A DNA stretch of 64,000 bases from Bacillota bacterium (GCA_023397905.1 JAEWSZ010000061.1:1-64000); one strand, 5' to 3'; counted from the stretch's first letter, positions 8,847 through 18,025 are shown. Notes: a model not told the origin generated them from the sequence alone. Translations and numbers: made by a program.

Positions 8847-11195
8847 ATGTTTCGATTGAGAAATTTATTATCAAGGGGCCTGTCAAAAAATAATGCCTAT
8901 TATAAGAAGCAATATTTTGTAAGGTTGCTCATAACCTTTACCCTTCTGTCCTTTGTAATTGTTATTTCCACCACCTCGGTGTTTACAAGCATGTATATAA
9001 GAAATGTCAGCAACCAGTTATATGTTGACTATAATTACAGTCTTTCCAGACTTGCCAACGAATTTGACAATATTTTCATACAGTTGACCCAGGAATCCAT
9101 AAGTCTGAAACAAAATTCTGATATAAACAACTACCTGACAAGTACCGAAAAGGACTATGATTCCATAAGCAGGGCTGATATTTACCTGACTACCATGAAA
9201 AATCTAAACAATTATCTGGATTCCATCACCCTGTACAACAGGTTTACGGATTTTGTCATATCTTCAGGCATTCTCATCCTGCCAAACAGGTTGAATGTAG
9301 ACATAAATACATTGACTAAAGGCCAATCGTCCCCTTTTGCTGCCAAAAGCGATTTAAAAATGGTATCCTCCCTGATGAATCCGGACATTTTAAAGAACAA
9401 AAAGCCTTTAAAAACCGTGTCCCTGATTTTTTCGGACAGTTTCAACAGCGATAATTCCTTCAACAACGGGATTATCATGACTATCGATCCCATAGAGATA
9501 AATAAAAAATTAATGGAAAATTATGACGGCATCACCTTGATAACCGATGAGGAAGGAAATATCGTCTTTTACCCCTACAATTATGAAGTGGCCGACAATA
9601 TCAAAGAACAGCCCTACTTCAAGAAAATAACCGCTTCCGAGGAACCCAAAAATTATTTTACAATGAAGGTGGACAACGATGATAAAATCATCACATACAC
9701 CAAAAGCTACAAGACCGGCTTTTATATAATAAACATGCGGTCCCTTTCCGGCTACTCGGATATTTTAAAAGCCCGATGGATCTCAATAATGGCCATAGGC
9801 TTTACGATTATCCTGTTTTTCAGTATCGCCAGTTATTTTTTATCTAGGAAAATGTATAATCCCATTAAATCAGTGACTGAATTATTCTCCCATTCTAACT
9901 TTGTTTCGGACGGAAACTGCAAAAATGAAATTGATCTGATATCAAATGTTTACAAAAACGCCATAAGCCATATAAATGAAATCGAGGTCAAATCCAGGGA
10001 CAATGAGAGCAGATTGAAGGAAGAATTCTTAAAGATCCTGCTGAGGTCAAATACGCTGCCCGATTACATGAAAAACGAAATAAGCGGCTATAACTTTTTC
10101 ATTGAATTTTCGAATCTTATCCATGTCTGTGCGGTAATCGACAACCGGAACTCCATCGACGACGAGGAGATGTTTATACTTGAGACCACCCTGTGCAAGA
10201 CCATACCTGAATTGCTGACGTCGGATTTCAACATGGAAGCGGTAAACTTCATGAACGGAGAGATAGCTCTATTGCTGAATTTCAAGGATAATTCCAACAA
10301 CAGCTTCGATACCCTGATAAACAATATGAACAAGCTCCGCAATATTTGCAGGGAAACCCTGAACATCACTTTGACAATAGGGATCGGAGGAGCAGCGAAC
10401 AGTGTGGAGGAATGCTTCAAAGCCTATAAAAAGGCCGATGAAATGACCAAACACAGATTTGTCCTTGGCTTTGACAGAACGATTTATGATAAATATCTTG
10501 AAGAAAATCTCACTTCAAATATAAAATACCCTGTTGAGCTGGAGGACCAGATAGTTTCGTCCATAAAGCTCAACAGAAAAGATCTCTTTGAGGACCATGT
10601 CAAGGATCTGACGGCGCTGCTGAGTTTTTATCCCTACTCTGATGCGGTGACCTTCCTCTTCCAGATAGTGACCACCTGTATAAAAACCTTCAACCAGGTT
10701 TCGATCCAGGACAACCAGAAGTACAGCGTAAGGCTGGATGAGTTCAGCAACATCCTGGCAAAATTCCAGACGGTCAATCAGGCCGGAGACTGGCTGCTCA
10801 CAGTGTTCGAAGATTATCAGAAAATGATCGAGGGGATAATTCAGCTGAAAAGCAACAAACATTTTGAGCAGATACAAAAAGCCCAGGACTATATAAAAAA
10901 CAACTATACCAACATCAATCTGTCCGCCGACTCCATTTCGGAGGTCATCGGCTATTCCCCCTACTACTTTACAAAGGTATTCAAGGATATAACAGGTATG
11001 AACGTCAACGACTATATAAGACAGATCAGGATCGACAATGTGAAAAAGCTGCTGAGCAATACCGATTACAAAATAAATCAGATCCCTGCAATGGCAGGCT
11101 TCACCAACGCCAGCCACTTTTTCGCCGTATTCAAAAAGGACGTGGGTCTGACCCCGCTGGCCTACAGGGAATATGTCCTGGAAAATAAGAAATAA
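8847..11195 (+). CDS. membrane-bound AraC-family sensor-regulator (YesN-like)
   Basis: 782 residues, paralogous along its length to 2598-4922. It has an N-terminal membrane segment (about residues 27-50, LITFTLLSFVIVISTT), an extracellular sensor, and a second membrane segment near 310-330. The C-terminal DNA-binding domain has two helix-turn-helix motifs (SISEVIGYSPYYFTKVFKD and INQIPAMAGFTNASHFFAVF) and the closing signature VGLTPLAYREYV. GGGAGATGAG precedes the ATG. It probably activates the operon at 5014-8556 when its own sugar signal is present. The sensor half is clearly less conserved between the two copies than the DNA-binding half, which suggests different ligands. Confidence 0.9.
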   Translation: MFRLRNLLSRGLSKNNAYYKKQYFVRLLITFTLLSFVIVISTTSVFTSMYIRNVSNQLYVDYNYSLSRLANEFDNIFIQLTQESISLKQNSDINNYLTSTEKDYDSISRADIYLTTMKNLNNYLDSITLYNRFTDFVISSGILILPNRLNVDINTLTKGQSSPFAAKSDLKMVSSLMNPDILKNKKPLKTVSLIFSDSFNSDNSFNNGIIMTIDPIEINKKLMENYDGITLITDEEGNIVFYPYNYEVADNIKEQPYFKKITASEEPKNYFTMKVDNDDKIITYTKSYKTGFYIINMRSLSGYSDILKARWISIMAIGFTIILFFSIASYFLSRKMYNPIKSVTELFSHSNFVSDGNCKNEIDLISNVYKNAISHINEIEVKSRDNESRLKEEFLKILLRSNTLPDYMKNEISGYNFFIEFSNLIHVCAVIDNRNSIDDEEMFILETTLCKTIPELLTSDFNMEAVNFMNGEIALLLNFKDNSNNSFDTLINNMNKLRNICRETLNITLTIGIGGAANSVEECFKAYKKADEMTKHRFVLGFDRTIYDKYLEENLTSNIKYPVELEDQIVSSIKLNRKDLFEDHVKDLTALLSFYPYSDAVTFLFQIVTTCIKTFNQVSIQDNQKYSVRLDEFSNILAKFQTVNQAGDWLLTVFEDYQKMIEGIIQLKSNKHFEQIQKAQDYIKNNYTNINLSADSISEVIGYSPYYFTKVFKDITGMNVNDYIRQIRIDNVKKLLSNTDYKINQIPAMAGFTNASHFFAVFKKDVGLTPLAYREYVLENKK

Positions 11196-11230
11196 ATGTG
11201 TTTTCTCGTAAATCTTATTCTCAGCCCTTC

Positions 11231-12511
11231 CTATTTTAAAAGGGCTTGTGAATAAAATTCGGCCATCACCTTCATGACCTCTTCATCAAAGTCGAAATTG
11301 TACTGGTGATGCTCCGCCTCCAGCGGTGTGCCGAACATAAAATAGCCGGCCCTTCCTCCTGACTCCTGGACTTTCTTCATCATCGTAACCGCATCTTCGG
11401 AGGCGGTAAAGTAAGCATCTTCTATGTAGAAATCTGAAATCCCCATAGCCTCCGCAGCCCCGCGCATATGCTGAATAACGGAACGGTCACTCTTTCCGCT
11501 TCCCACTTCCCCCACAATATCAATGCCGCAGGAAACACCGTACATTGCCGCGGAAGCCTTCGCCGTACATATGACTTTTTCTCTCATATAACCGTTGAGC
11601 TCTGGGGAATCCCCTCTCGTCTCCGCCTCTATGTATGCCTCATCGGCAATGATGTTCCTTCCGTTGCCGCTTTCAAACCGGCCAATATTGATCCTTGTGC
11701 CTCCCTTTCCGTTTCTTGATATGGCATAGGCATTCTGGGTAAAGACCGCGGCTGCCAGAAGGGCGTTTTTCCCGTTTTCAGGACACTTGGCCGCATGAGC
11801 CGCCACGCCAGAAAACCTTATATTCAGCTTTGTGGTGGATAAAAAACCGCTGGTGCAGGCGGCCACTTCTCCAAGATTTCTGCACTGCATCCCGATATGT
11901 CCGGCCAAAAACAGATCCACGTTGTCAAGCCAGCCCTTATCCACAACCGCGGCCGCACCTCTGCAGCCCTCTTCCGCCGGCTGGAAAATAAGCCTTATCT
12001 CCCCTTTGATCCTGTCACGGTTTTTGCAGAGTATTTCCGCCAGTCCCAGCCCGGCCGCAATATGGCCGTCATGGGCGCAGGCGTGCATCGTGTCCCTGTG
12101 AATGGAACGGTACTCTTTCCCGTGCTGAGTTTCAGCCTCATTAATCGGCAAGGCGTCAATGTCAAAGCGCACCGCCCTGATGTCCCCGTCCGTACTGCCC
12201 CTGAGCACACCTATTACTCCCGTATGCCCATACCGCATCTTTGCCATGCGTTCCGGTGATACCCCTTCTTCCAGGGCCCTGTTCTCGCAAAACCTCAGCT
12301 GCTCTTCGGAAGGCAGTCCCATGCGTTTCGACGCCAGGCACACATCTTTCCCTAAAAACACCTCAAAGCCAAGTGTTTCCAATACGCCGGCTATCATGTT
12401 GCTGGTGCGGTATTCCATCCATCCCGTCTCAGGGTACTTGTGCAGCTCCCTCCTGTAGCAGATCAGTTTTTTATATAATTTGTCGTCCATATATGTATGT
12501 TTTATCCGCAT
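11231..12511 (-). CDS. M20-family amidohydrolase, AbgA-like
   Basis: A 426-residue cytoplasmic metallo-amidohydrolase. Metal-ligand motifs of the M20 family are present: MHACAHDGH, then PAEEGCRGAA, GHIGM, and a C-terminal EHHQYNFDFDE. The N-terminal pattern RRELHKYPETGWMEYRTS and the insert before YGHTGVIGVL resemble AbgA, a subunit of p-aminobenzoyl-glutamate hydrolase, more than amino-acid deacetylases. GGGGGAGAC precedes the ATG. It is the last gene of the amino acid transporter operon, so it probably cleaves an imported N-acyl or amide-linked amino acid. The exact substrate is unknown; no AbgB partner is present. Confidence 0.82.
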   Translation of the reverse strand: MRIKHTYMDDKLYKKLICYRRELHKYPETGWMEYRTSNMIAGVLETLGFEVFLGKDVCLASKRMGLPSEEQLRFCENRALEEGVSPERMAKMRYGHTGVIGVLRGSTDGDIRAVRFDIDALPINEAETQHGKEYRSIHRDTMHACAHDGHIAAGLGLAEILCKNRDRIKGEIRLIFQPAEEGCRGAAAVVDKGWLDNVDLFLAGHIGMQCRNLGEVAACTSGFLSTTKLNIRFSGVAAHAAKCPENGKNALLAAAVFTQNAYAISRNGKGGTRINIGRFESGNGRNIIADEAYIEAETRGDSPELNGYMREKVICTAKASAAMYGVSCGIDIVGEVGSGKSDRSVIQHMRGAAEAMGISDFYIEDAYFTASEDAVTMMKKVQESGGRAGYFMFGTPLEAEHHQYNFDFDEEVMKVMAEFYSQALLK

Positions 12512-12523
12512 GTCCGTCTCCCC

Positions 12524-13180
12524 CTATGCATTCAGTCTTTTTTCCATTTTCTTTGACAACATGGAAAGCGGAAAACAGATTATAAAATATCCGGTCAGGA
12601 CAATGGCATATATAATAAAAGACACCGGAATTTTTTCCATCATCTCAATTCTCTCGATCGTATACTGGGCGGACTTTAAAAATTCCGTGTTCCCTATAAA
12701 TACCGTCAATGCCGTATTCTGAATCATATTTGAGGCAATCCCCACCAAAGAAGGCATAATGCGTCTGAAGGCCTGAGGGAGTATGACGAAAATCATAGTC
12801 TGGGAAAAGCTCAGTCCCAGGGATTCGCTTGCCTCAAACTGTGATTTCGGCAGCGATTCAATGGCCCCTCTCATACATTCGCCTACATTTGACACTCCCC
12901 ATACGCTCAGCCCTATAACAGCGGCAGGAAAGCTGTCCAGCTTAATTCCGATTTCAGGTAAAACAAAAAATACCATATATAAAATAACGAGGCTGGGAAT
13001 TCCTCTGAATACCGTAATAAACACTCTGGCACCAGACCGCAGAACTCCGTTGTTTGATGTCCTGAATATACCTGTGAGAATTCCGGCAATAACCGATATT
13101 GCCAGACAGACGCTGCTAAGGATTAATGTATTCCCCATACCCTTCAATATGTAAGGCATGCTTTTTATAATCGATTCCAT
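12524..13180 (-). CDS. polar amino acid ABC transporter permease
   Basis: 218 residues of the HisM/GlnP family with about five membrane segments. The EAA-type loop reads SLPKSQFEASESLGLSFSQT followed by VILPQAFRRIMPSLVG, with the characteristic ILPQAFR. AGGAGG is placed well before the ATG. It lies 11 bases after the partner permease and 12 bases before the M20 gene. With 13192-13854 it should form a heterodimeric channel. Confidence 0.92.
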   Translation of the reverse strand: MESIIKSMPYILKGMGNTLILSSVCLAISVIAGILTGIFRTSNNGVLRSGARVFITVFRGIPSLVILYMVFFVLPEIGIKLDSFPAAVIGLSVWGVSNVGECMRGAIESLPKSQFEASESLGLSFSQTMIFVILPQAFRRIMPSLVGIASNMIQNTALTVFIGNTEFLKSAQYTIERIEMMEKIPVSFIIYAIVLTGYFIICFPLSMLSKKMEKRLNA

Positions 13181-13191
13181 AAACCATCCTC

Positions 13192-13854
13192 CTAAGATGC
13201 CTTTTTGTGGTTCATCCTGCGTTCAATATATGTAAATAAAAATGTAAAGATACATACAATTCCCAGGTAAAGTACTGCAAGAGAGCTGAACATCTCATTT
13301 GTCTTAAAGTAAGTGGAGACATATCCCATCGCAGTCTTCGTCAATTCCATCAGGCCGATTCCCGCCAGGTAGCTGGAACATTTGATTACAGAAATCGCCG
13401 TGTTTCCGAAGGATGGAAAACTGATCCTGAAGCCCACCGGTATGACGATATGCCTGTAAACCTGAAGCCGGGTCATTCCCAGGGCAGTACCGGCCTCTTG
13501 TAGCTGCTTCGGCACAGCATTGAAGCCGCCGCTGAAATTATCTGTTGCAAAGGCTCCGCACCATAAGGCCAAAGCAATTACTCCCGTAATAAACTCTGAA
13601 TACACAATTCCCAATGACGGCAATCCGAAATAAAGAAAATATATTTGTCCCAAAAGCGGCGTATTTCTGAATATTTCCACATAGGCAGTTATAATCCAGC
13701 GTAATGCCGGAACCTTGAGAGTTATGACCGCCGCTCCTATTATTCCTATGACAAGGCCTAAAACTATACCCAGCACGCTGACCTCCAGCGTGGTTATTAC
13801 TCCGTTGAGCAAATCCGGCAGCGCTCCTGCTAAAAAGCCTAAATCAAATCCCAT
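13192..13854 (-). CDS. polar amino acid ABC transporter permease
   Basis: 220 residues, HisM/GlnP family. A VEIFRNTPLLGQIYFLYFGL stretch is diagnostic of polar amino acid permeases (RNTPLLxQ), and the EAA loop region reads QLQEAGTALGMTRLQVYRHI followed by VIPVGFRISFPSFGN. It is translated between the ATPase (ends 13891) and the second permease. Confidence 0.92.
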   Translation of the reverse strand: MGFDLGFLAGALPDLLNGVITTLEVSVLGIVLGLVIGIIGAAVITLKVPALRWIITAYVEIFRNTPLLGQIYFLYFGLPSLGIVYSEFITGVIALALWCGAFATDNFSGGFNAVPKQLQEAGTALGMTRLQVYRHIVIPVGFRISFPSFGNTAISVIKCSSYLAGIGLMELTKTAMGYVSTYFKTNEMFSSLAVLYLGIVCIFTFLFTYIERRMNHKKAS

Positions 13855-13890
13855 TTGATATGTTCACCCTTCTTTCCGTTTACCGAACTT

Positions 13891-14637
13891 TTACTTTAAA
13901 GAATTTACAAGAAATTGGCTTGTCCTTATTTCCGCCGCATTCCCGAACATCTTTTCCGCGCTGCCTTCTTCAACTATCTTTCCATCCTCCATAAATATAA
14001 CTTTATCCGCAACTTCTTTCGCAAAACCCATCTCATGGGTTACCACCACCATGGTCATACCGCTTTGAGCCAGGTCCTTCATTGTATACAGAACATCCTT
14101 CACACGTTCAGGGTCCAGCGCAGATGTAACTTCGTCAAATAGGATGACCTCCGGATTCATCATCAGGCTTCTGGCTATCGCCACCCTTTGCTGCTGCCCG
14201 CCGGACAGCTGGTCGGGGTAGCCGTCGCTTTTCTCGCCCACTCCTACTCTGGTAAGAAGCTCCAGAGCCCTCTTTTTCAATTCCGTTTTATTTTTATTTT
14301 TTTGAACCTTTACGGGACCTAAAAGCAGGTTATCCATTACCGTGAGATGGGGAAACAGATTGAAGCTCTGAAATACCATTCCTATTCTCTGCCTTATCTC
14401 CTGCAGCGTCAGAGAGCAATTTTTATCGGTTATATTCGTATCATCCAGCCAGATGTTTCCCCTCTGTATGGGCTCAAGCTTATTTATGCACCGGAGCAAG
14501 GTGCTTTTCCCCGAACCGCTGGGGCCCAATACGGCAGTTACCTCTCCGGCATTTATCTCTGTTGAAACGCCGGATAATACCTGTAAATCGCTAAAGCTTT
14601 TATAAACATCATCAATCCTAATCTTTACCTTACTCAT
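13891..14637 (-). CDS. polar amino acid ABC transporter ATPase
   Basis: 248 residues with all ABC motifs: Walker A GPSGSGKST, Q-loop MVFQSFNLFPHLTVMDN, signature LSGGQQQRVAIARSL, Walker B VILFDEVTSALDPE and switch His in VVTHEMGF. The usual FDEPTSALDP has Val in place of Pro; the catalytic Glu is intact. The length is normal for GlnQ-type subunits. It powers the two permeases that follow. Confidence 0.94.
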   Translation of the reverse strand: MSKVKIRIDDVYKSFSDLQVLSGVSTEINAGEVTAVLGPSGSGKSTLLRCINKLEPIQRGNIWLDDTNITDKNCSLTLQEIRQRIGMVFQSFNLFPHLTVMDNLLLGPVKVQKNKNKTELKKRALELLTRVGVGEKSDGYPDQLSGGQQQRVAIARSLMMNPEVILFDEVTSALDPERVKDVLYTMKDLAQSGMTMVVVTHEMGFAKEVADKVIFMEDGKIVEEGSAEKMFGNAAEIRTSQFLVNSLK

Positions 14638-14706
14638 CTGGCAACCCCTTTATATAATCTATTTAGGCTTCAATGGCGCCCATGGACCTTTGGAAAAAAT
14701 CCAAAA

Positions 14707-14734
14707 CGGGGCAAAGGAACTCTTCTTTGCCCCG
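14707..14734 (-). terminator. stem-loop between binding-protein and ATPase genes
   Basis: CGGGGCAAAG and CTTTGCCCCG pair perfectly around an 8-base loop; on the minus strand TTTTGGATTTTTT follows. It lies between the binding-protein stop (14752) and the ATPase start (14637). In that place it may act as a partial terminator or mRNA stabiliser that gives more binding protein than transporter. Confidence 0.7.
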
Positions 14735-14751
14735 ATAACGGATACCTGATA

Positions 14752-15666
14752 CTATTCGGCTCTTGGAAGCCCCTCCGGAACATTTGTCCAGTTTTTGAAG
14801 AAGCTCTGGAATTTTTCATAGAAGAAATCGTCCTTCTTCATTTCACCAAGGGCGGCATCCAGCCAATTGAGCCATTCTTCCTCACCTTTTCGCACACCGC
14901 CTGCCACCAAGGTATTTTCGAATGGCTTTCCGATGATTTTCAGGTTATTGTCGCCCGCCGCAGCTTCATACAGTACGGACTCGTCATGTACTATAGCTAC
15001 GCCTCTTCCGTCCTTCAAGGCCTTAAGGGCTTCCGACCAGGTTTCATATTTTACTTCCGTTGCCGTCGGCGCCAGCTTTTTGACCGCGGCTTCTCCGGTG
15101 GTTCCGTCAAGCACGATGACCCTTTTATCCGCCAGGTCGTCAATACCTATAATATCATTGTTATTTGCCAGAGTTAAGATCAAATGGCCTGTGCTCATGT
15201 ATATGCTTGTGAAATCGATCTGCTTCTTTCTCTCATCGGTAATCGCCATGGACGCCAGCAAAAGGTCCACCTTTTTGGAAGTCAAAAACGGGATTCTGTT
15301 GGCGCTTGTGACTGTGACAAGCTCTATGGCATTTTCGTCTCCAAAGGCGTATTGCGCCAGTTTCTTTGCAATGTCCACATCATATCCCACCTGGCTTCCG
15401 TCCTGGGCTATAAAGCCGAAAGGCGGAAAATCGGATTTTACTCCCACCACAAGCTTTCCTTTTGCCTTCACATCTTCCGGCAATTCCGGCAAACCGGTTT
15501 CCGACTGCTTTGCCGTGACCCCGGATGTTGTGGAAGACGTTGTGGGGGCCGCCGCGGATTCCGTTGAAGACGGTGTTGTATTTGCCGGACTGCCGCTTGC
15601 ACATCCGAACAGGAAACTGCTCATTACCATGATTGCCGATACGCATACTAGTGCTCTTTTTTTCAT
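14752..15666 (-). CDS. amino acid ABC transporter substrate-binding lipoprotein
   Basis: 304 residues. The signal peptide MKKRALVCVSAIMVMSS leads to a lipobox ending FLFGC, then a Ser/Thr-rich linker to about residue 60. The SBP_bac_3 fold is recognisable from KLVVGVKSDFPPFGFIAQDG, GYDVDIAKKLAQ, LLLASMAITDERKKQIDFT and the closing region. Aspartate/arginine contacts typical of polar amino acid binding proteins appear to be in place. AGGAGG precedes the ATG. It is first of the transporter genes and follows the three Rid-family genes by 14 bases. Confidence 0.9.
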   Translation of the reverse strand: MKKRALVCVSAIMVMSSFLFGCASGSPANTTPSSTESAAAPTTSSTTSGVTAKQSETGLPELPEDVKAKGKLVVGVKSDFPPFGFIAQDGSQVGYDVDIAKKLAQYAFGDENAIELVTVTSANRIPFLTSKKVDLLLASMAITDERKKQIDFTSIYMSTGHLILTLANNNDIIGIDDLADKRVIVLDGTTGEAAVKKLAPTATEVKYETWSEALKALKDGRGVAIVHDESVLYEAAAGDNNLKIIGKPFENTLVAGGVRKGEEEWLNWLDAALGEMKKDDFFYEKFQSFFKNWTNVPEGLPRAE

Positions 15667-15680
15667 TGATTTTTCCTCCT

Positions 15681-16106
15681 TTAATTATGGTTGCTTACAT
15701 GGATCTCAACATCAAGCTGCATTTTCATTTTGGACAGGGGCAATGCCTTTATCACAAGCCCTGTACTGCACGGGTATATCCCTTTGAAATTTCTGGCTAT
15801 TGCACTGTAGACAGCAAGCCTGTAATCGCGGTCCGTCACATACACCCTCATTTTGCAGATATCGTTTAGAGAGGCTCCGGCCTCCTCCAGCAGATATTTG
15901 ATATTCTGACAGGCCTGTTCTGCCTGGGCTCCGGGATCATCCTCACCGTGGAATACACCGTCCATATCAAAGCCGTTCTGACCGTTTAAATATATCCTGT
16001 CTCCGGCTTTTACCATCATGCTCAGCATGCAGCTGCTGCCTTTTTCTCCGGAGTCCCCCGCATAAAACCCTTTTATATCATGTTTTCTATATCTGGTTAC
16101 AGCCAT
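15681..16106 (-). CDS. Rid (YjgF/YER057c) family protein, third of three
   Basis: 141 residues from the ATG at 16104-16106, chosen because AGGAGGG lies eight bases upstream; the frame is open to 16142. Family features are GQNGFDMDGVFHGEDDPGAQ, ICKMRVYVTDRDYR and the C-terminal LPLSKMKMQLDVEI. The position of the catalytic Arg of RidA deaminases (in P-A-R-S-T) is read here as P-C-S-T-G, so imine deaminase activity is doubtful. It overlaps the preceding gene by 20 bases, implying coupled translation. Confidence 0.82.
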   Translation of the reverse strand: MAVTRYRKHDIKGFYAGDSGEKGSSCMLSMMVKAGDRIYLNGQNGFDMDGVFHGEDDPGAQAEQACQNIKYLLEEAGASLNDICKMRVYVTDRDYRLAVYSAIARNFKGIYPCSTGLVIKALPLSKMKMQLDVEIHVSNHN

Positions 16107-16542
16107 GTCCCAAACCCTCCTGCTCCAGTACTGCATCCGCATCTATTTCTATCAGCAATTCCGGCAGGGCAAGCCCGCACACCATTGCAGAAATACAGGG
16201 ATGTATTCCCGAAAAATGTTTTTCTATTACCTGAAAAGCCCCTTCAAAGTACTTTCTGTCGGTGACATAAACCGTCAGTTTACAGATATTCTCCGGTTTT
16301 CCTCCGGCCTCTTCAATCAGGCGTTTTATGGATATACATGCCATATCGGCCTGTTTTATGATATCTCCTTTCCCATGGAATCTGCCGTCCAGATCAAAGC
16401 CCGTCTGACCTCTCAATACTATGCTGTCGTTTACTCTGACCGCCATACACAACTCGTTATTTACAATTCTTGAATTCCGGTCCCCCATATTTTCGGGCCA
16501 CCAGTTTTGTGCAAGATATTTTCTGAACCGTTCCGCTGCCAT
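16087..16542 (-). CDS. Rid family protein, second of three
   Basis: 151 residues from the ATG at 16540-16542, placed eight bases after AAAGGAG; an upstream in-frame ATG at 16560 lies on top of that ribosome site and is unlikely to be used. It has GQTGFDLDGRFHGKGDIIKQ, ICKLTVYVTDRKYF and LALPELLIEIDADA. The catalytic Arg position reads Ile (HPCISAM). Its similarity to both neighbours suggests local gene triplication. Confidence 0.82.
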   Translation of the reverse strand: MAAERFRKYLAQNWWPENMGDRNSRIVNNELCMAVRVNDSIVLRGQTGFDLDGRFHGKGDIIKQADMACISIKRLIEEAGGKPENICKLTVYVTDRKYFEGAFQVIEKHFSGIHPCISAMVCGLALPELLIEIDADAVLEQEGLGHGCNQI

Positions 16543-16556
16543 TACATTATCTCCTT

Positions 16557-16928
16557 TCAAGCCAAAGAGGCTTCCGCATCAAGCTCCACTAAAGTTTCAG
16601 GCCTTCTTAAATCAACTATAATGCAGCTGCAGCAAGGGCTGACCCCGGAAAACTGCTCGCCTATTACCCTGAAGACCTCCTGGCAGTAACGGCTGTCAGA
16701 GACATATATGTTTAGCTTGCAAAGGCTGCTGTCCGCTCCTCCTGCCTGGCGTATCAGCTCTTTAATATTTTTGCAGGCCTGCCTTGTCTGTTCTTCTACA
16801 TTATCCTTTCCGTGAAAGATCCCCTCCGGATCATATCCTGTCTGGGCTTTCAGGAACAGCATATCCTTGAAATGCACCGAATCGCAGAAATCCAAAATGC
16901 CCGCATTCCCTCTTCTTTCAATAGTCAT
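16557..16928 (-). CDS. Rid family protein, first of three
   Basis: 123 residues from the ATG at 16926-16928 with GAGGAGA just upstream; an earlier ATG at 16943 lacks a ribosome site. It has AQTGYDPEGIFHGKDNVEEQ, LCKLNIYVSDSRYC and RPETLVELDAEASL. The catalytic Arg position is Cys (SPCCSCIIV). It heads the run Rid-Rid-Rid-binding protein and lies after the hairpin that follows the ureohydrolase. Confidence 0.82.
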   Translation of the reverse strand: MTIERRGNAGILDFCDSVHFKDMLFLKAQTGYDPEGIFHGKDNVEEQTRQACKNIKELIRQAGGADSSLCKLNIYVSDSRYCQEVFRVIGEQFSGVSPCCSCIIVDLRRPETLVELDAEASLA

Positions 16929-16946
16929 ACCTTCTCCTCTCAAACA

Positions 16947-16994
16947 AAACGAGGGCGCCTACACAGTTCACACTGCATATAAACGCCCTCGTTT
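16947..16994 (-). terminator. hairpin between ureohydrolase and Rid genes
   Basis: AAACGAGGGCG (16947-16957) and CGCCCTCGTTT (16984-16994) pair perfectly over 11 bases; the minus strand continues TTTTGTTT. It should end ureohydrolase transcription or reduce read-through into the Rid/transporter genes. The 26-base loop is long for a simple terminator. Confidence 0.7.
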
Positions 16995-17008
16995 ATTATT
17001 TTACCTAT

Positions 17009-18025
17009 TCATTTTTTCTTATGTTTCATAACCTGTGCCAGAAAATGCATGATGGTCATGGCTGCGATCCTGGTGGTCACACCGTTTGTGTCATACTGCG
17101 GCGCCACTTCCACCAGATCAAACCCTATTACATCGCAGCCGGCGCAGATGCCGGTCAGCATATCCGTGATCTCGTCGAAATACAGTCCGCCCGGCGACGG
17201 GGTTCCCGTACCGGAAACCAGGGATATGTCATAGCAGTCAATATCAAAGGTTATATAATATTTCTTTGCTTTTGGGATTCTGCCAAGTACGTAATTTATT
17301 CCTTTTTCATGAACTTCTCTGGCCGGGATTATTACGCTGCCATACTTACCGGCATCATCCCAGTCAGTTTTCTTGCTGCTTCCATATCCGCGCTGTCCGA
17401 TCTGGATCATACTGCCTATATGTTTCATCTCGGATAGACGCCTCATGGGACTGCCGTTTCCTAAATAAAGGGGGCCTACATGGTCAGTCCAGTCCAAATG
17501 CGCATCAAACTGTATCACGCAGATATCGTCTTCTCCGGCTTCATCCAGCGCCCTTCCCACCGGTATGGTTATGGAATGGTCTCCTCCCATAACCACAGGA
17601 ATGGCCCCTTTTGAGATAATCTTTCTCACACTGTTTTCTACGCTGGCAAAGGAATACTCCACTTCACTGTGAAGGACATCCGCATCACCGCAGTCCACAA
17701 TACTGATAGGAGCCGCCAGAAGCTGTTCATCCGCATACGGGTCATACATGCCCAGCGGCCCTCTCGCATAATAGGTGGAAGTTTCCCTTATCCGCCGCGG
17801 CCCCAGCTTGGTGCCGGAAAGCCATGCCGCGCCCAAATCATAGGGCACTCCCAGAATAGCAACATCCGCCTCCAGCTCGTCCAGATTATTGCAAATAGGA
17901 TACTTGGCAAAGGAACAAATTCCGGTTATAGGCATATTAATATTCTCGATAGCTCTCACATCCTGAATTAATTTATCCCCGGGAACTTGAGATATATTAT
18001 AAAGTTTGCGGGATATTTTGTACAT
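17009..18025 (-). CDS. agmatinase/ureohydrolase family enzyme
   Basis: 338 residues of the arginase superfamily, which hydrolyses guanidino compounds to urea plus an amine. Binuclear manganese motifs are complete: GGDHSITIPV, FDAHLDW, and FDIDCYD followed by GTGTPSPGG. The N-terminal part with LGVPYDLGAAWLSGTKLGPR is typical of agmatinase, guanidinobutyrase and proclavaminate amidinohydrolase subgroups, which cannot be told apart here. The usual DPAxAPGTGTP reads DISLVSGTGTP. It lies 62 bases after the Lrp-type regulator and upstream of the Rid/transporter genes, fitting a role in guanidino-amine use. Confidence 0.88.
   Translation of the reverse strand: MYKISRKLYNISQVPGDKLIQDVRAIENINMPITGICSFAKYPICNNLDELEADVAILGVPYDLGAAWLSGTKLGPRRIRETSTYYARGPLGMYDPYADEQLLAAPISIVDCGDADVLHSEVEYSFASVENSVRKIISKGAIPVVMGGDHSITIPVGRALDEAGEDDICVIQFDAHLDWTDHVGPLYLGNGSPMRRLSEMKHIGSMIQIGQRGYGSSKKTDWDDAGKYGSVIIPAREVHEKGINYVLGRIPKAKKYYITFDIDCYDISLVSGTGTPSPGGLYFDEITDMLTGICAGCDVIGFDLVEVAPQYDTNGVTTRIAAMTIMHFLAQVMKHKKK

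Noticed and set aside
11223..11246. Terminator from AGCCCTT/AAGGGCT between the second regulator and the amidohydrolase
   Set aside because: The pairing overlaps the last codons of the amidohydrolase, has a 10-base loop and lacks a good T-tract; it may be chance.
16947..16994. Guanidine riboswitch linked to the ureohydrolase
   Set aside because: The structure is a single perfect hairpin downstream of the ureohydrolase; no conserved guanidine riboswitch core is visible upstream of it.
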